Counted from the stretch's first letter, positions 52,963 through 62,768 are shown. The stretch is 64,000 nucleotides of DNA from Pseudomonas sp. WN033 (GCA_002287035.1 NSKG01000009.1:62001-126000); one strand, 5' to 3'. Numbers and translations are program-made. Notes: a model not told the origin generated them from the letters alone.

Positions 52963-53469
52963 ATGACACCTAGCACCGCAACCAACATCGAACCCCAAGG
53001 CCGCACCCAAACGCCCAACTCCGGCCTGGACCTGTCGGAAAACGAAGTCCTGGAGTGGGCCACTGCGATCCTCGAAGCCCGCTTCAAGCGCTGTAACTAT
53101 CTGACCAGCCCTGCGCTGGTACGTGATTACCTGCGCGCCCAACTGGCCGCTGAGGAGCGCGAAGTCTTCGGAATGATCCTGCTCGATACCCAGCATGGCG
53201 TACTCGGCTTTGAACGGCTGTTCTACGGCACTATCGATTCCGCCAGCGTCTACCCCCGCGAGATCATCAAAACCGTGCTCAACGTCAATGCGGCCGCCGT
53301 CATCCTCGCCCACAACCACCCCAGTGGTAACCCTGAGCCCAGCACCGCCGACGTTGCCCTGACCAAGCGCCTGGAAACCGCCCTGCACACCGTCGATGTC
53401 CGCCTGCTCGATCATCTGGTGATCGGAGGCGCGGACTCGGTGAGCTTTGCTGAGCGCGGGCTAATTTGA
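52963..53469 (+). CDS. radC: RadC-family JAB/MPN protein
   Basis: A 168-residue protein with the JAMM metal site HNHPSGNPEPSTADVALT and the RadC blocks EREVFGMILLDTQHGVL and LLDHLVIG. Short RadC proteins are common on islands and conjugative elements, and the name is historical. GGAG lies 8 bases before the ATG at 52963. Confidence 0.92.
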   Translation: MTPSTATNIEPQGRTQTPNSGLDLSENEVLEWATAILEARFKRCNYLTSPALVRDYLRAQLAAEEREVFGMILLDTQHGVLGFERLFYGTIDSASVYPREIIKTVLNVNAAAVILAHNHPSGNPEPSTADVALTKRLETALHTVDVRLLDHLVIGGADSVSFAERGLI

Positions 53470-53497
53470 TCCCACCCCACTATCGACCGGAGGTCAC

Positions 53498-53821
53498 ATG
53501 ACCACAACCTGCTGCATCTGCCAGTCAGCAACACTGATCAATCGGCAGAACCTGCGCACCCTGGCCGCTCTGGCCGGGGTGCTGGATGTTGTACTGCGCG
53601 ATTATGGCGAGCTGCAGCGCCAGCAATCGGGCCCATCCGAACCGTGGACACTCCTTGGCGACTTGGTGGAACAACTAAGTGAGAAGCCATCCTTGCCGTC
53701 CGAAGGACTGGCTCAAGGACTGGCACTAGCAGCCAATATCGAGAAGCACTGGCTAGGAGAGTTCGACAGCCTGTGCCTTAACTGTGGCTTTCTGCTAACA
53801 GTGGACGCCACCTCAAAGTAA
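53498..53821 (+). CDS. Small CxxC protein, unknown
   Basis: A 107-residue protein with TCCICQS at the start and LCLNCGF near the end, a possible split zinc ribbon. The rest is helical. GGAGG is 5 bases before the ATG, 28 bases after radC. It matches no family I can name. Confidence 0.65.
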   Translation: MTTTCCICQSATLINRQNLRTLAALAGVLDVVLRDYGELQRQQSGPSEPWTLLGDLVEQLSEKPSLPSEGLAQGLALAANIEKHWLGEFDSLCLNCGFLLTVDATSK

Positions 53822-53847
53822 GTGGTGCCGGCAACAACTCATGCTGC

Positions 53848-54192
53848 TTATTGCGACAGTCTGCTACTCAACTGCTCGACCAGGCGCAGAACCAGTTCAC
53901 GATCCTCAGCCTTCAAAGGTTCCAATACCCGTTTCAAATGGCGGACCTGATCATCCACGTGTGAACTCCCTGCTGTCAGCAGATCCACTGCCTCGCAGCC
54001 CAGGTGCTCAGCCAGCTCATACAGGCGTGCGATAGAGGGCATGACAACTCCGCGCTCCAGGCGCGAAACCGCCTCATTGCCAATGCCAACCCTGGCCGCG
54101 ACCTCTTCCTGGGTCAACCCGGCACGTATCCGCTGCAGGGCAATCGCCCGCCCGATGCTTTTCGCCAGAGTGTTCTCTGCTGCTTTGGCCAT
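53848..54192 (-). CDS. XRE-family helix-turn-helix regulator
   Basis: A 114-residue DNA-binding protein. IALQRIRAGLTQEEVAARVGIGNEAVSRLERGVVMPSIARLYELAEHLG is a Cro/C1 helix-turn-helix, followed by a short Leu-rich tail likely for dimerisation. It is opposite in direction to its neighbours and probably regulates the island genes on either side. Confidence 0.9.
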   Translation of the reverse strand: MAKAAENTLAKSIGRAIALQRIRAGLTQEEVAARVGIGNEAVSRLERGVVMPSIARLYELAEHLGCEAVDLLTAGSSHVDDQVRHLKRVLEPLKAEDRELVLRLVEQLSSRLSQ

Positions 54193-54485
54193 AACGCCCT
54201 CCTATTCGACTCGAATGGTTGGGCATCAACTAATTGACATGAAGGACTTACAGAGATGAGAATCAACCTAATAGGTCTATTTGATATCACTTTTTACGCA
54301 TGACTTTGATTGGAGTGACACCGTGAAGGGATGCACCACCGATAGTTTCAGCACCTACGCCCTTAGCTGCGATGGGGATAAAGACCTGACGACTATCAAT
54401 GGCCTCACCCCCTCCATCACCACCTTCGTTCAAACCAGCAGGCTCGGATAACACCGGGCGATTGAGTAATGCCAAAGGAAACGAC
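54193..54485. other. Gap between the XRE and GYF_2 genes
   Basis: About 290 bases without a convincing gene. A 69-codon minus-strand frame (54287-54496) is open but has no ribosome site and overlaps the start of the next gene. The stretch probably carries the XRE promoter. Confidence 0.4.
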
Positions 54486-55298
54486 ATGACGACCATAAAA
54501 GGAGATTCTCCGGCACCAGGAGAATCATGGTTCTACGAACAAAAAGGTCAGCGCATCGGCGGTGTCGACGAAAACACCATGATATCCCTGATCCAATCTG
54601 GACAACTTGGTTACGGCAGCAGCGTGTGGAAACAGGGACTCTCTGATTGGGTAAAACTGGAAGAGACAGCACTGCGCGAACACCTTGATCGGCTCGCGCC
54701 GCCACCACTGACCGGCACGAATGTGAACAACACCCTGGTCTGGGTGCTGGCCTTCGCGCCCTTCTTGGGCCTCTTCCTGGAAGGGGTGATCGCCATGATC
54801 GTCTATGGTGATGAAGACTGGGCCATGGAAGCCGTCTACGCAGGCCAGTTCTTCTATATCACCATTGCCCTGAATATCCTTCTTTGCGTTCTGGATGAAA
54901 AGCGCCTGCAGAAAGCCGGCCATAACACCCGCGCCTTTAAAGGCTGGGTCTGGCTGGTGCCTGTCTACCTGTATCAGCGTGCCAAGCACCTCAAGCACAA
55001 CCTTGCCTATTTCATCGTCTGGATTTGCTGCTTTGTCTTGTTAATGCTGGGCATAGCCCTGGATGACGGCGCACACAATGAACAGCACCGAGCGGGTTAT
55101 CAGAGTCATACGACGCCGGCCTCTGCCAGTGCCACCAATCATAACCTCAGCAGCTTCGCCACCCTAGGCGATGTCATAGACAGCTGCGTGGACTCGTGGG
55201 TTAAGGCCTATCGCGAAGAAGCAGGGCCCGAAGCCATGGTTGTCCACGGACAGCTGCAGGAGTGGGAAGACTGGTGCAAACAGGGGCAATGGCCATGA
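54486..55298 (+). CDS. GYF_2 (DUF4339) membrane protein
   Basis: A 270-residue protein. The N-terminal GYF_2 domain is clear (SWFYEQKGQRIGGVDENTMISLI, SSVWKQGLSDWVKL). Three to four membrane helices follow (about residues 85-105, 120-140, 175-195), then a Ser/His-rich loop and a short soluble tail. GYF_2 domains usually bind other proteins. Start from AAAGGAA upstream of 54486. Function unknown. Confidence 0.75.
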   Translation: MTTIKGDSPAPGESWFYEQKGQRIGGVDENTMISLIQSGQLGYGSSVWKQGLSDWVKLEETALREHLDRLAPPPLTGTNVNNTLVWVLAFAPFLGLFLEGVIAMIVYGDEDWAMEAVYAGQFFYITIALNILLCVLDEKRLQKAGHNTRAFKGWVWLVPVYLYQRAKHLKHNLAYFIVWICCFVLLMLGIALDDGAHNEQHRAGYQSHTTPASASATNHNLSSFATLGDVIDSCVDSWVKAYREEAGPEAMVVHGQLQEWEDWCKQGQWP

Positions 55299-55414
55299 AC
55301 ACCGCCCCCATTTCTGTTGTTGATTTTCGCTAACACATGCCACCCCGCCTGGCAGCAGACGACCCCCAACCATTCCAATAGCGCTCATCCGCTGCGCCTT
55401 TAGGAGCCTGCATC

Positions 55415-55798
55415 ATGGAACAGAACAACCTGAACAACCGGGAGGACTCAGAAACTTACGATGAAGTCGATGATCAGCTCCCATTCCCCGCAACCATACT
55501 GGGCTGGGGTATCGCTTCGATCGTCCTGGCCATCCTCATGGTCACCTTTAACAACTCATACATGGTGTTGGGCGCTGGCTTCTTCGCCAAGTTCTTCGCC
55601 ATTGTCGTGGGCTCCGTCCTGGGTCTCATTGGCGCCTTGCTCGGAGACGCCCTGCGCCGATTCGCCCACCCTACAGCGGTCTTCACCCAAGGCGGCTTCT
55701 TCAAACTGGTCTTCATCAAGCTGTTCTGGCTCGCCGGACCTCAACTGATTGGCCTATTCATCGGCGTATCTTTCGGCGCATCGCTGGTATTGAGTTAA
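55415..55798 (+). CDS. Small membrane protein, unknown
   Basis: A 127-residue protein with an acidic N-terminus (EDSETYDEVDDQL) and three hydrophobic helices (ILGWGIASIVLAILMV, AKFFAIVVGSVLGLIGALL, LFWLAGPQLIGLFIGVSFGA). No family recognised. AGGAG lies upstream. It probably forms a unit with the preceding and following genes. Confidence 0.65.
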   Translation: MEQNNLNNREDSETYDEVDDQLPFPATILGWGIASIVLAILMVTFNNSYMVLGAGFFAKFFAIVVGSVLGLIGALLGDALRRFAHPTAVFTQGGFFKLVFIKLFWLAGPQLIGLFIGVSFGASLVLS

Positions 55799-55819
55799 CG
55801 ACCACCAAGGATCATCATA

Positions 55820-56080
55820 ATGAAAATCAAGTTAGCAATAGCGCTGGCCATCACCGCCCTCCTGGCTGGCTGCTCCAGCCCTGAAGACAAGATTCGCGGA
55901 CAGTTCCTGTCAGGCTGTGCGAACAGCGGCGCAGATCGCGCCTTCTGCAACTGCGTCTTTGACCGGTTGGTGAATCAGTTCGGCATGGAGTACATGCAGC
56001 GCATGAGCCGAGCCGGCATGCCGCCCAGAGAGTTCATGGAAGCCGGCATGAAAGCCGGAATGGCGTGCAATCGGTTGTAA
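55820..56080 (+). CDS. Small lipoprotein with four extra cysteines
   Basis: An 86-residue protein with lipoprotein signal KIKLAIALAITALLAGC. The mature part has SGCANSGADRAFCNCVFDRL and a final MACNRL, a Cys pattern that could form two disulfides in the periplasm. It follows the small membrane gene by 21 bases. Function unknown. Confidence 0.7.
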   Translation: MKIKLAIALAITALLAGCSSPEDKIRGQFLSGCANSGADRAFCNCVFDRLVNQFGMEYMQRMSRAGMPPREFMEAGMKAGMACNRL

Positions 56081-56086
56081 CTCTCA

Positions 56087-56116
56087 TACCTCCGAGGCCG
56101 CATGGCCTCGGAGGTA
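56087..56116. terminator. Bidirectional 13-bp terminator before the BREX operon end
   Basis: TACCTCCGAGGCC-GCAT-GGCCTCGGAGGTA is a perfect 13-bp hairpin between convergent genes. On the plus strand CTTTCTTTTTTTT follows, and that T-run also codes the Lys-rich end of the next gene. Confidence 0.8.
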
Positions 56117-56118
56117 CC

Positions 56119-56550
56119 TTAGCTTTCTTTTTTTTCCGAGCTGGACTCGTCTGAATACAATAGCAACGGATCTACCAGCAATCGCTTGACCCGCCGAATG
56201 GACTGATCTGGTGCCGCAGAGTTGCGAAGCCGATGCGACAGCGTGCGCTCCAGATCTGTGCTGTAGGTAATCAGGCTCACCTGTTCCTCGTTGTCACAAT
56301 AGAGACAGAACTCAAGATCCGGGGGGCTGATCAGCCGGCAATTGGAACACTCAACACCGCGATGCCCCCACTCACGTGCTGCACGAAGCAGTGTTACAAC
56401 GATCTGCGCCTCTCGGCGCGCTCTGTCGTCTTCGACCTCAGGGGGTGAGCTGGCTAACAGTGATGCCACTAATCGCGCTTGCTTGTCCCGATGCTGTTCC
56501 AGTGCCTGCGTGCGCTGGCACTCCTTTTTTATCGACTGCAGGCTGATCAC
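56119..56550 (-). CDS. Zinc-ribbon protein at the end of the BREX operon
   Basis: A 143-residue protein I do not recognise. Cys68-x2-Cys71 and Cys82-x2-Cys85 make a zinc ribbon (CSNCRLISPPDLEFCLYC) in the middle, flanked by charged helical regions. It starts 13 bases after brxL and so is in the same transcript. It could be a regulator or accessory defence factor; nothing in the sequence decides this. Confidence 0.7.
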   Translation of the reverse strand: MISLQSIKKECQRTQALEQHRDKQARLVASLLASSPPEVEDDRARREAQIVVTLLRAAREWGHRGVECSNCRLISPPDLEFCLYCDNEEQVSLITYSTDLERTLSHRLRNSAAPDQSIRRVKRLLVDPLLLYSDESSSEKKES

Positions 56551-56563
56551 ACTGCCTTGCTGC

Positions 56564-58612
56564 TTACTCCACTATCGCCTTCAACAAAGCATCCCGCGCA
56601 TCCTGATAAAACTGGATGTCGATCTTGGTTGCCATGTCATCCGACAGGTCATACAGCTGCCGGCGGGCCGTTACTGGCATCAGCAGAGCGCTGGCGCCCT
56701 TTTCTACGGCTAGCTCAGCAATATTGACTGCGTTGCTGATCGGCTCAATTGAACCACCCAGATTGATTTCGCCGACCACGATCAGGCCACCCTTGACTGA
56801 TTTTTTCAGCAGGCTGCTACACATGGCGATCAGTGCTGCCATGCCCAGCTTGGAGCCGCGCTTGGCGGCATCGAATGCACGCAGCTGGATAGAGAACTCG
56901 TGGGAGCGTGGGTCTCGGTCACCAATCAGTTGGCCTGAGCGTGAATACAGGTTCTGCTCGGCATAGCGTACCGACTCCTTGAACGCCGCCGGTGCGGGAT
57001 TGTTCAGAATCTTCACCCCGGAGCCTGGCCCTTCGTTGACTTCGATACGGTATAGGCCGGCATTGTCTTCCATGTCTGCACCGCCCTCACTGATGGTCCA
57101 GATCTGGCCTGGCTCCAACGGGTCGTCACCGATTTCATTGTCAGAACGCAACTCTGGAGTGGCGACAAATTTCTCGACGCCATCGTCACCAATGAAATAG
57201 CTGAAATGCGTGTTGCGGAACTCGGCAGCGCCTACCCGCTTCTGCTGCTCTTTCACCCGCCGGCGCACTTCCAGGCCTAAGCGGGTGGCCCATTCCAAGT
57301 CCTCGTCGGAGACCGGCATGTCCTGGTTGGGATACATCAGCTTGAGCAGACCAGACACTGTCTTGTTGACGGCATTGGTATCACGGCCACTGAGCGCACC
57401 ACCCAGATGCACGCGGTTCTGCATGGCCGATACGCGGCTCTCGAACCGCAGGCGACTCATGCACTCGGAGAAGAAGTCACTGACCAGGCCAAAGTGGTCT
57501 GTGGTCAGATCCTTGTTCATCTTCGGCACATCCCAGCCAGGCAGGTAACAATGAATGCGATCCATCCAGGCGGTGTCGTCGCGCATTTCAGCCGGTAGTG
57601 GGCCAAACAGATGACCAACCCGTTGCTGATGTTCAACATCCACATCGAAGTTGCCGACAAACACCATGGAGCCATCGGCACGGATGCTTTCCTTGCCACG
57701 GCTGAACTCGCCAGACTCCATGTAGCCCTTCATGATGTTGATTCCTTCCTTGGTATCGAAGGAGATCCCGCTGACCTCATCAAAGCAAACCACATCGTAC
57801 TGGCAGACCAGGCCGCGCTGACCATTGGCATTGTTGACGAACATCTTGGCGATGGTCGCCTTGCCGCCGGAAATCAGGTGAGCGTAAGGCGATACCTGCT
57901 GGAATAGGTGACTCTTACCAGTCCCCCGTGGCCCCAGCTCTACCATGTTGTAATTACGCTCAACGAAGGGAACCATCCGCAGCAGAATGGCATCCTTGGC
58001 ACGCTGGGTCAGGGCGTTGGACTCCAGGCCAATCGACCTCACCAGAAAATCGCGCCATTCCTCGCTACTGAAGTTACTGCGTGCCTCGGCCAGAATATCC
58101 AGCACATTGCGTTTGGACATCTGGATTGGCCGCAGCTCTGAGATACCAAATGCGTTGCCCTTCTCTTCGGCAATCACACTGTCGTATTCCAGGGTAACCT
58201 CGGCATAAAAGCCACCGGTCAACAGCCGCTCGTTGTCATCAACAATCTTGTCGGGGATACGCACCCTATTGAGGTTAAGGCTCGGCAGGCTGGCCAGGTA
58301 GCCGCCCTCCTTTTCCACAAATCGCACGCTGACAATATCAATCAGCTTCGCAGAGCCTTGCTTGTAGGCCCGCGCCTTGAACAGCTCCTCCTCACCAGCA
58401 CGCACGGTGCGTGACGACAGTTGGCGCTGAACAATTTCCAGCCCCTCTTCGATCTCTTCGGGGTCGGTGGAAGCGCAATAGCGGCCCAGCATAAATTCGA
58501 CCACATAGGTCGGCACCGGAAACTGGCGAGCAAAGGTTCGAACCAGATCCTTGCGGACCAGGTAACCCTCGAAGGCATCGGCGGCCTTGTGGTCCAGCGT
58601 ATCCATTTCCAC
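56564..58612 (-). CDS. brxL: BREX protein BrxL (Lon-like ATPase)
   Basis: A 682-residue BREX-1 factor needed for phage defence. An N-terminal domain, then an AAA/MCM-like core with GPRGTGKSHLF (Walker A, Lys233) and VVCFDEVSG (Walker B), then a Lon-like C-terminal domain (GLIVVGEINLGGSIEPISNA). In the place of the Lon nucleophile loop the sequence reads RGSKLGMA, and I do not see the usual catalytic lysine region. It abuts pglZ without a gap. Confidence 0.95.
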   Translation of the reverse strand: MEMDTLDHKAADAFEGYLVRKDLVRTFARQFPVPTYVVEFMLGRYCASTDPEEIEEGLEIVQRQLSSRTVRAGEEELFKARAYKQGSAKLIDIVSVRFVEKEGGYLASLPSLNLNRVRIPDKIVDDNERLLTGGFYAEVTLEYDSVIAEEKGNAFGISELRPIQMSKRNVLDILAEARSNFSSEEWRDFLVRSIGLESNALTQRAKDAILLRMVPFVERNYNMVELGPRGTGKSHLFQQVSPYAHLISGGKATIAKMFVNNANGQRGLVCQYDVVCFDEVSGISFDTKEGINIMKGYMESGEFSRGKESIRADGSMVFVGNFDVDVEHQQRVGHLFGPLPAEMRDDTAWMDRIHCYLPGWDVPKMNKDLTTDHFGLVSDFFSECMSRLRFESRVSAMQNRVHLGGALSGRDTNAVNKTVSGLLKLMYPNQDMPVSDEDLEWATRLGLEVRRRVKEQQKRVGAAEFRNTHFSYFIGDDGVEKFVATPELRSDNEIGDDPLEPGQIWTISEGGADMEDNAGLYRIEVNEGPGSGVKILNNPAPAAFKESVRYAEQNLYSRSGQLIGDRDPRSHEFSIQLRAFDAAKRGSKLGMAALIAMCSSLLKKSVKGGLIVVGEINLGGSIEPISNAVNIAELAVEKGASALLMPVTARRQLYDLSDDMATKIDIQFYQDARDALLKAIVE

Positions 58613-60931
58613 TTATTCGTCTCCTACCAATGTCGGCTTTTTCGCCAGCACATTACCTTGATCATCCAGCAGCACCAGTACCGCCGAGCTGCCCTCAAAC
58701 TGGTCATCGACCATCAAGCTGCATTTGCCGTCTTTAAGCGGCTTGCGCTTGGTGATTTCAGAATCAGGATCGCCGGGGTGAGTTCGCAATACCGCTAATA
58801 CACCCTCTGCCTGGGTCTCTGCCTGTATCTTGCAGGTCAGACCCAGCCAGCGAATATCTGACAGGCTCGCAGTAACCGCAGCGGCAGCCGCGACAGGCTG
58901 TGAGTTCCGTATTTCAATCACCGGCGTCAGGCATTCCTGCAAACTCAAGCCGCCGTGGTCATAATGCTGACCAGCCTTGAAGCTGCATGCCCCCGGCGCC
59001 ATGGCGATACTCACGGCACTGTTCCAGTACCAGCCCACTTGCTGGTACCCCGAATCCACCGAATCCTTGATCACCGCGCAGCGACTCCATCGGGTTTCGG
59101 TTAGGTGCTTGGGCAAATCAACCTTCACCATGGGCCGCGGCGTCAGTATCCAGCCGTGATCCGTCACAATACGGATTTTGCGCCAGCCGCCGGCAATCAA
59201 TTCCTCGGCCCGTTCCACCACCTCATCCAGCAAGGTATCGATGCGCGCAGCCAGCTTCAGCCCCTTTACGTGGCCTTCTTTGTCGATGTCGCCACTTTGC
59301 AGCCAGGCATTTGAGCCAGGATCGCCCGACTCACCCTCTTCCAGGTATTGCCAGCCTTTCTCACCCAAGAACTTGCGCAGATAGTGAGCAGAAAAGTCCT
59401 TGTCATCATCGGCAAGGCTCGGCTCAAAATCCCGGTCCGTTACCCGGCCGGTCAGGCGATCATGCACCGGGGTTACCGCTGCCTTGGCCGTTGCCGTCAC
59501 CGAGGGCAAGGCAGCCCAATTTGATCCAAGCTGAACATCGCCCAGGTTCTGCAGCTTGGCGAGCAAACGTTGGGCCGTATCAAAGCGCAGGCCATCCACA
59601 AAAAATACCGCCTCACCAGCCACTGCATACCCAGCCGTGGCTTCACTGACACCGTTAACGCCCGGGTAACCCTTGCTACGCACCAGGTTCTGGAAGTTAC
59701 GGGTAACGCCGTCCAGCCAGGGGGTGTAGATCAAATCCAGCAGACTGTGGACTAACCCCAGTTGCCCGGAAGGCAGCGGATAGGCCAACGCACGCAGGAC
59801 ATGATCATCTGCACGCCAGTAAGCATCCCGATACTGGGCTGCCATTTCCTCGGGATCAGCGCCGGAGAAGGTGTTGGCAGTGGCTTTAGCAATCTCGACC
59901 AAATGCGCCAACACGCCGGCCAGGGGCGCCATGCCCAGGGCATGCCACACCCACTCCCTGCGCTCGGCATGGCGGCTCTCCAGCTGCATAACAGCCTGCC
60001 GAGCCTTGGCCGGATCAAGCTGCAACAGCTCGTTCAGCTCGCGCTCCAGTTGTTGCTCTTCTGCAGCGTTAATCGAAGGGTAACTGGCACCATTAGCGGC
60101 CAGATCTGCCTGCACCTTCAGCAGCAGCTGTGGTAATTGGGGGTAGTGCGTGCAGGACTCCAGAAAACGCTGCCAAACCCCTTCCCAGGCGCCCTGACGC
60201 TGACACAGCAGCTCTGCCGCCGTCAGTTCGCCATCCTGTTCCGGGTGGAAGTGGTATTCGGTTTCGCAAATACCGACCAAGGCGTGCCAACGGGCAGGCT
60301 CCCAGCGTTCCCGGCAGGCCTGGCTGTCATTCATCCAACTGAGTAAATCGCGCACCGGGTCACTGCTGACCAGTTTGTTGAAGTCAGCCGCTTCCAGGCG
60401 GCGGTTACTCAGTTCATCGCGTGCGCTTTCCAGCACCTCGGGCAGCACCCGCAGCATCACCTGCTGGGTTTTATCATCCTTGGCCACATCCAGCCCGGCA
60501 CCACCGTTGTTGGAAACCAAAAAAGCGTTCACCGTCCAGTCTCGACCGGCATTACTGTAGATCCACCAGCAGCCACGGTACTGCAGTTCAGCCAAGGGCT
60601 TGAGTGACTCGGGGCACGCTGAAATCGCGCGCAAATCACGGCGTTCATAGCCTGGCAGATAGACAATCGGCGTTCGATCGGCGGGCATCTCAACCCCAGG
60701 CAAGACGCCTTCGACCACACACTTAATCCAGATGGCCGGCCCGGTTTTACGCTCAGGCGCATAGTCACCGAGCACAATCAGCTCGGGCAAAGCAGCCTGC
60801 AGCAAGGGCAAGGCTGACTCCCACTGACGCAACTTGTCGGTCCAGAGGATGACCTTGGGTGCGACTTGCACATTGGAGTTGTAGGCAGCGCTGGCGCGGA
60901 CTTCCTGAGCCAGTAGGTCAATCAGTTTCAT
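58613..60931 (-). CDS. pglZ: BREX-1 phosphatase-like protein PglZ, type B
   Basis: A 772-residue core BREX protein. The alkaline-phosphatase-type metal motif AVFFVDGLRFD (Asp446, Asp451) and RIVTDHGWIL mark the PglZ domain, preceded by a long helical N-terminal region (about 1-430). It acts with PglX and BrxC in methylation and phage blocking. It precedes brxL, and the BrxU-like gene is 40 bases upstream. Confidence 0.94.
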   Translation of the reverse strand: MKLIDLLAQEVRASAAYNSNVQVAPKVILWTDKLRQWESALPLLQAALPELIVLGDYAPERKTGPAIWIKCVVEGVLPGVEMPADRTPIVYLPGYERRDLRAISACPESLKPLAELQYRGCWWIYSNAGRDWTVNAFLVSNNGGAGLDVAKDDKTQQVMLRVLPEVLESARDELSNRRLEAADFNKLVSSDPVRDLLSWMNDSQACRERWEPARWHALVGICETEYHFHPEQDGELTAAELLCQRQGAWEGVWQRFLESCTHYPQLPQLLLKVQADLAANGASYPSINAAEEQQLERELNELLQLDPAKARQAVMQLESRHAERREWVWHALGMAPLAGVLAHLVEIAKATANTFSGADPEEMAAQYRDAYWRADDHVLRALAYPLPSGQLGLVHSLLDLIYTPWLDGVTRNFQNLVRSKGYPGVNGVSEATAGYAVAGEAVFFVDGLRFDTAQRLLAKLQNLGDVQLGSNWAALPSVTATAKAAVTPVHDRLTGRVTDRDFEPSLADDDKDFSAHYLRKFLGEKGWQYLEEGESGDPGSNAWLQSGDIDKEGHVKGLKLAARIDTLLDEVVERAEELIAGGWRKIRIVTDHGWILTPRPMVKVDLPKHLTETRWSRCAVIKDSVDSGYQQVGWYWNSAVSIAMAPGACSFKAGQHYDHGGLSLQECLTPVIEIRNSQPVAAAAAVTASLSDIRWLGLTCKIQAETQAEGVLAVLRTHPGDPDSEITKRKPLKDGKCSLMVDDQFEGSSAVLVLLDDQGNVLAKKPTLVGDE

Positions 60932-60971
60932 AGCGCTTCCATAGCGTGATGCGTAATGGGTTTGTCATGAC

Positions 60972-62768
60972 TCAATCATTCAGCTCTAGCTTCAACGGAT
61001 ACCTAGCCATCACCTCAGCCACCAACAGATCCGTCCGGGCCTTGAGCTTATCAACCGTCCAGCTGTTTTCTGTTGCCAGCGCCTGATTTAAGTAGAGGCC
61101 ATTGTTATACCCCACCTTCCGCCCCTGGCTATCCAGGCGATTTTGTTTTTCGGCAAAACTCTTGTTGCCCAGGGCGCTGTTGTAGCCGGAGATGGTCAGG
61201 TTGCCCAGGCAGTGGGCGTAAGTTTGACGGTATTGTTCTGCCAGCTCGGCGTTACCATTTGCAATCATCTGTACCCAGGTGTCGGGGATGTTTTCACCCT
61301 GGGGAAAAATGTGCTCGATGGTCCAGACATATTGCTTGCCTTTCAACGCCCACAAATCGACTTGTGTCTCTCGGGTCATGCGACTCTCTTCCAGCGCACA
61401 GAGCACAAAGCGGCAAACGGCCTTGTTGTCTTCATAGATCGGCCCTTTCAGGCTCTTCTCAAACTGCTCGTCACTGGCACTTTCGCCGGTCAAGCGCTGC
61501 TGGATATGGCTGACCACTGCCTGGCCATGCAAAGCTAGCGCCGTCTCGGTCACATCCATAAAGATCCTGGTCAGATCTCGGGTGGGCGGCAGGTCGGTGG
61601 TGTTACGCCGAACAAAGAAGGCAATGAGAAAATGCACCACCTGCTCCAGGTGCTCCTGGCCAAGGGCCAAAGCCTCCCGTCGTTCAAACAACACCATTAA
61701 CAACAGATAGGCCGCCGCGCCTTGAATACGGTCGAGGGACAACAGGAGGCTGGACAACTTCGGCTGATCGGGTACAGCCCGGTAACCAACAATCTGAGCG
61801 TAGTGGGCAGATAGCCGGATCATCGCCTGCAGGAAGCTCTCGGCATCATGGGCGATCAGCTTCTCGTACACCTGCATCAGGTTGGATTTGGTCGCCACCG
61901 GCACCGAGACGATGTCTTTCAGGTCCGGCTTGAAGGCGTTGTAATACTGGCGGAAGAAGCGTTCCTGCACGCCGTAGTCATCACCCAGCGCATCAATCAC
62001 TTTCTTCCAGCGGTTGTAATGCTTGTCGATGCTGCCCGGATCTTTCGACTCCAGCACCGCCAGCAGCTTGTTCTTGATCAGGTCAATCGCCGTCAGCGGT
62101 ACGCCACGATTGTTGAGCGACTCGAACAAGGTGTAAGCATCGGAATGCCCCGCCACCTCAATCTTGACCAGGGTGGCGGTATTCACCTTTTCCAGCAGCG
62201 CTTGCAGGCTGGCAATCGGGTCAGCTGCATTGTCCAGGTACAACTCGATCCGGCTAAGGAAATGACGAAACGCCTTAAACACACGCCGATTACCAGCATT
62301 GGCGACCGTTTCCACATCGCTCAGCACGCCAGTTTGGCCAAGCACCGCAAAGTAATCCTGCTGATTATGGTTCTGCACCTGAGGGATCAGCCGGGGTTGA
62401 TCGGGCTTTTTCTTCAGCACCAGTTTGTGCTTGAGATTATAGAGCTCAATCTGCTGCTCCATAGCAAGATTGGGCTGTGCGTTGTAGCTCTGATAGATGG
62501 CCGCCAACAACAGTGACAGTGTGGTCATGCGTTGCTGACCATCCACCAGCTCCAGACTTTGCACCGCCAAAGCATCCTGTGACTGGTTGATGCAGATGAT
62601 TGAGCCAAGGAAGTAATTGGCTTCGTTATCCAGCAGATCATCAAACAGCGCATCCCACTGCGCCCGGCTCCAGGTGTATTCACGCTGATAGCGAGGGATG
62701 GCATAGATCACGCCGCTTTCAATATCGAGCAGGGTGGAGACTGGGTAGTTGTAAACGGATTTGATCAT
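60972..62768 (-). CDS. GmrSD/BrxU-like DUF262-DUF1524 nuclease
   Basis: A 598-residue fusion. N-terminal DUF262 has AIPRYQREYTWSRAQWDALF and LVDGQQRMTTLSLL (Asp76-Gly-Gln-Gln-Arg80), the nucleotide-binding site of GmrS. C-terminal DUF1524 has the nuclease motif WTIEHIFPQGEN and LGNLTISGYNSALGNKSF (His-Asn-Asn type). GmrSD enzymes cut modified phage DNA. BrxU in the E. fergusonii BREX locus occupies the same place, just before pglZ. Confidence 0.9.
   Translation of the reverse strand: MIKSVYNYPVSTLLDIESGVIYAIPRYQREYTWSRAQWDALFDDLLDNEANYFLGSIICINQSQDALAVQSLELVDGQQRMTTLSLLLAAIYQSYNAQPNLAMEQQIELYNLKHKLVLKKKPDQPRLIPQVQNHNQQDYFAVLGQTGVLSDVETVANAGNRRVFKAFRHFLSRIELYLDNAADPIASLQALLEKVNTATLVKIEVAGHSDAYTLFESLNNRGVPLTAIDLIKNKLLAVLESKDPGSIDKHYNRWKKVIDALGDDYGVQERFFRQYYNAFKPDLKDIVSVPVATKSNLMQVYEKLIAHDAESFLQAMIRLSAHYAQIVGYRAVPDQPKLSSLLLSLDRIQGAAAYLLLMVLFERREALALGQEHLEQVVHFLIAFFVRRNTTDLPPTRDLTRIFMDVTETALALHGQAVVSHIQQRLTGESASDEQFEKSLKGPIYEDNKAVCRFVLCALEESRMTRETQVDLWALKGKQYVWTIEHIFPQGENIPDTWVQMIANGNAELAEQYRQTYAHCLGNLTISGYNSALGNKSFAEKQNRLDSQGRKVGYNNGLYLNQALATENSWTVDKLKARTDLLVAEVMARYPLKLELND

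Noticed and set aside
54287..54496. 69-codon minus-strand frame near the XRE gene
   Set aside because: No ribosome site, overlaps the start of the GYF_2 gene, no homology recognised. It could still be a small gene but I cannot support it.
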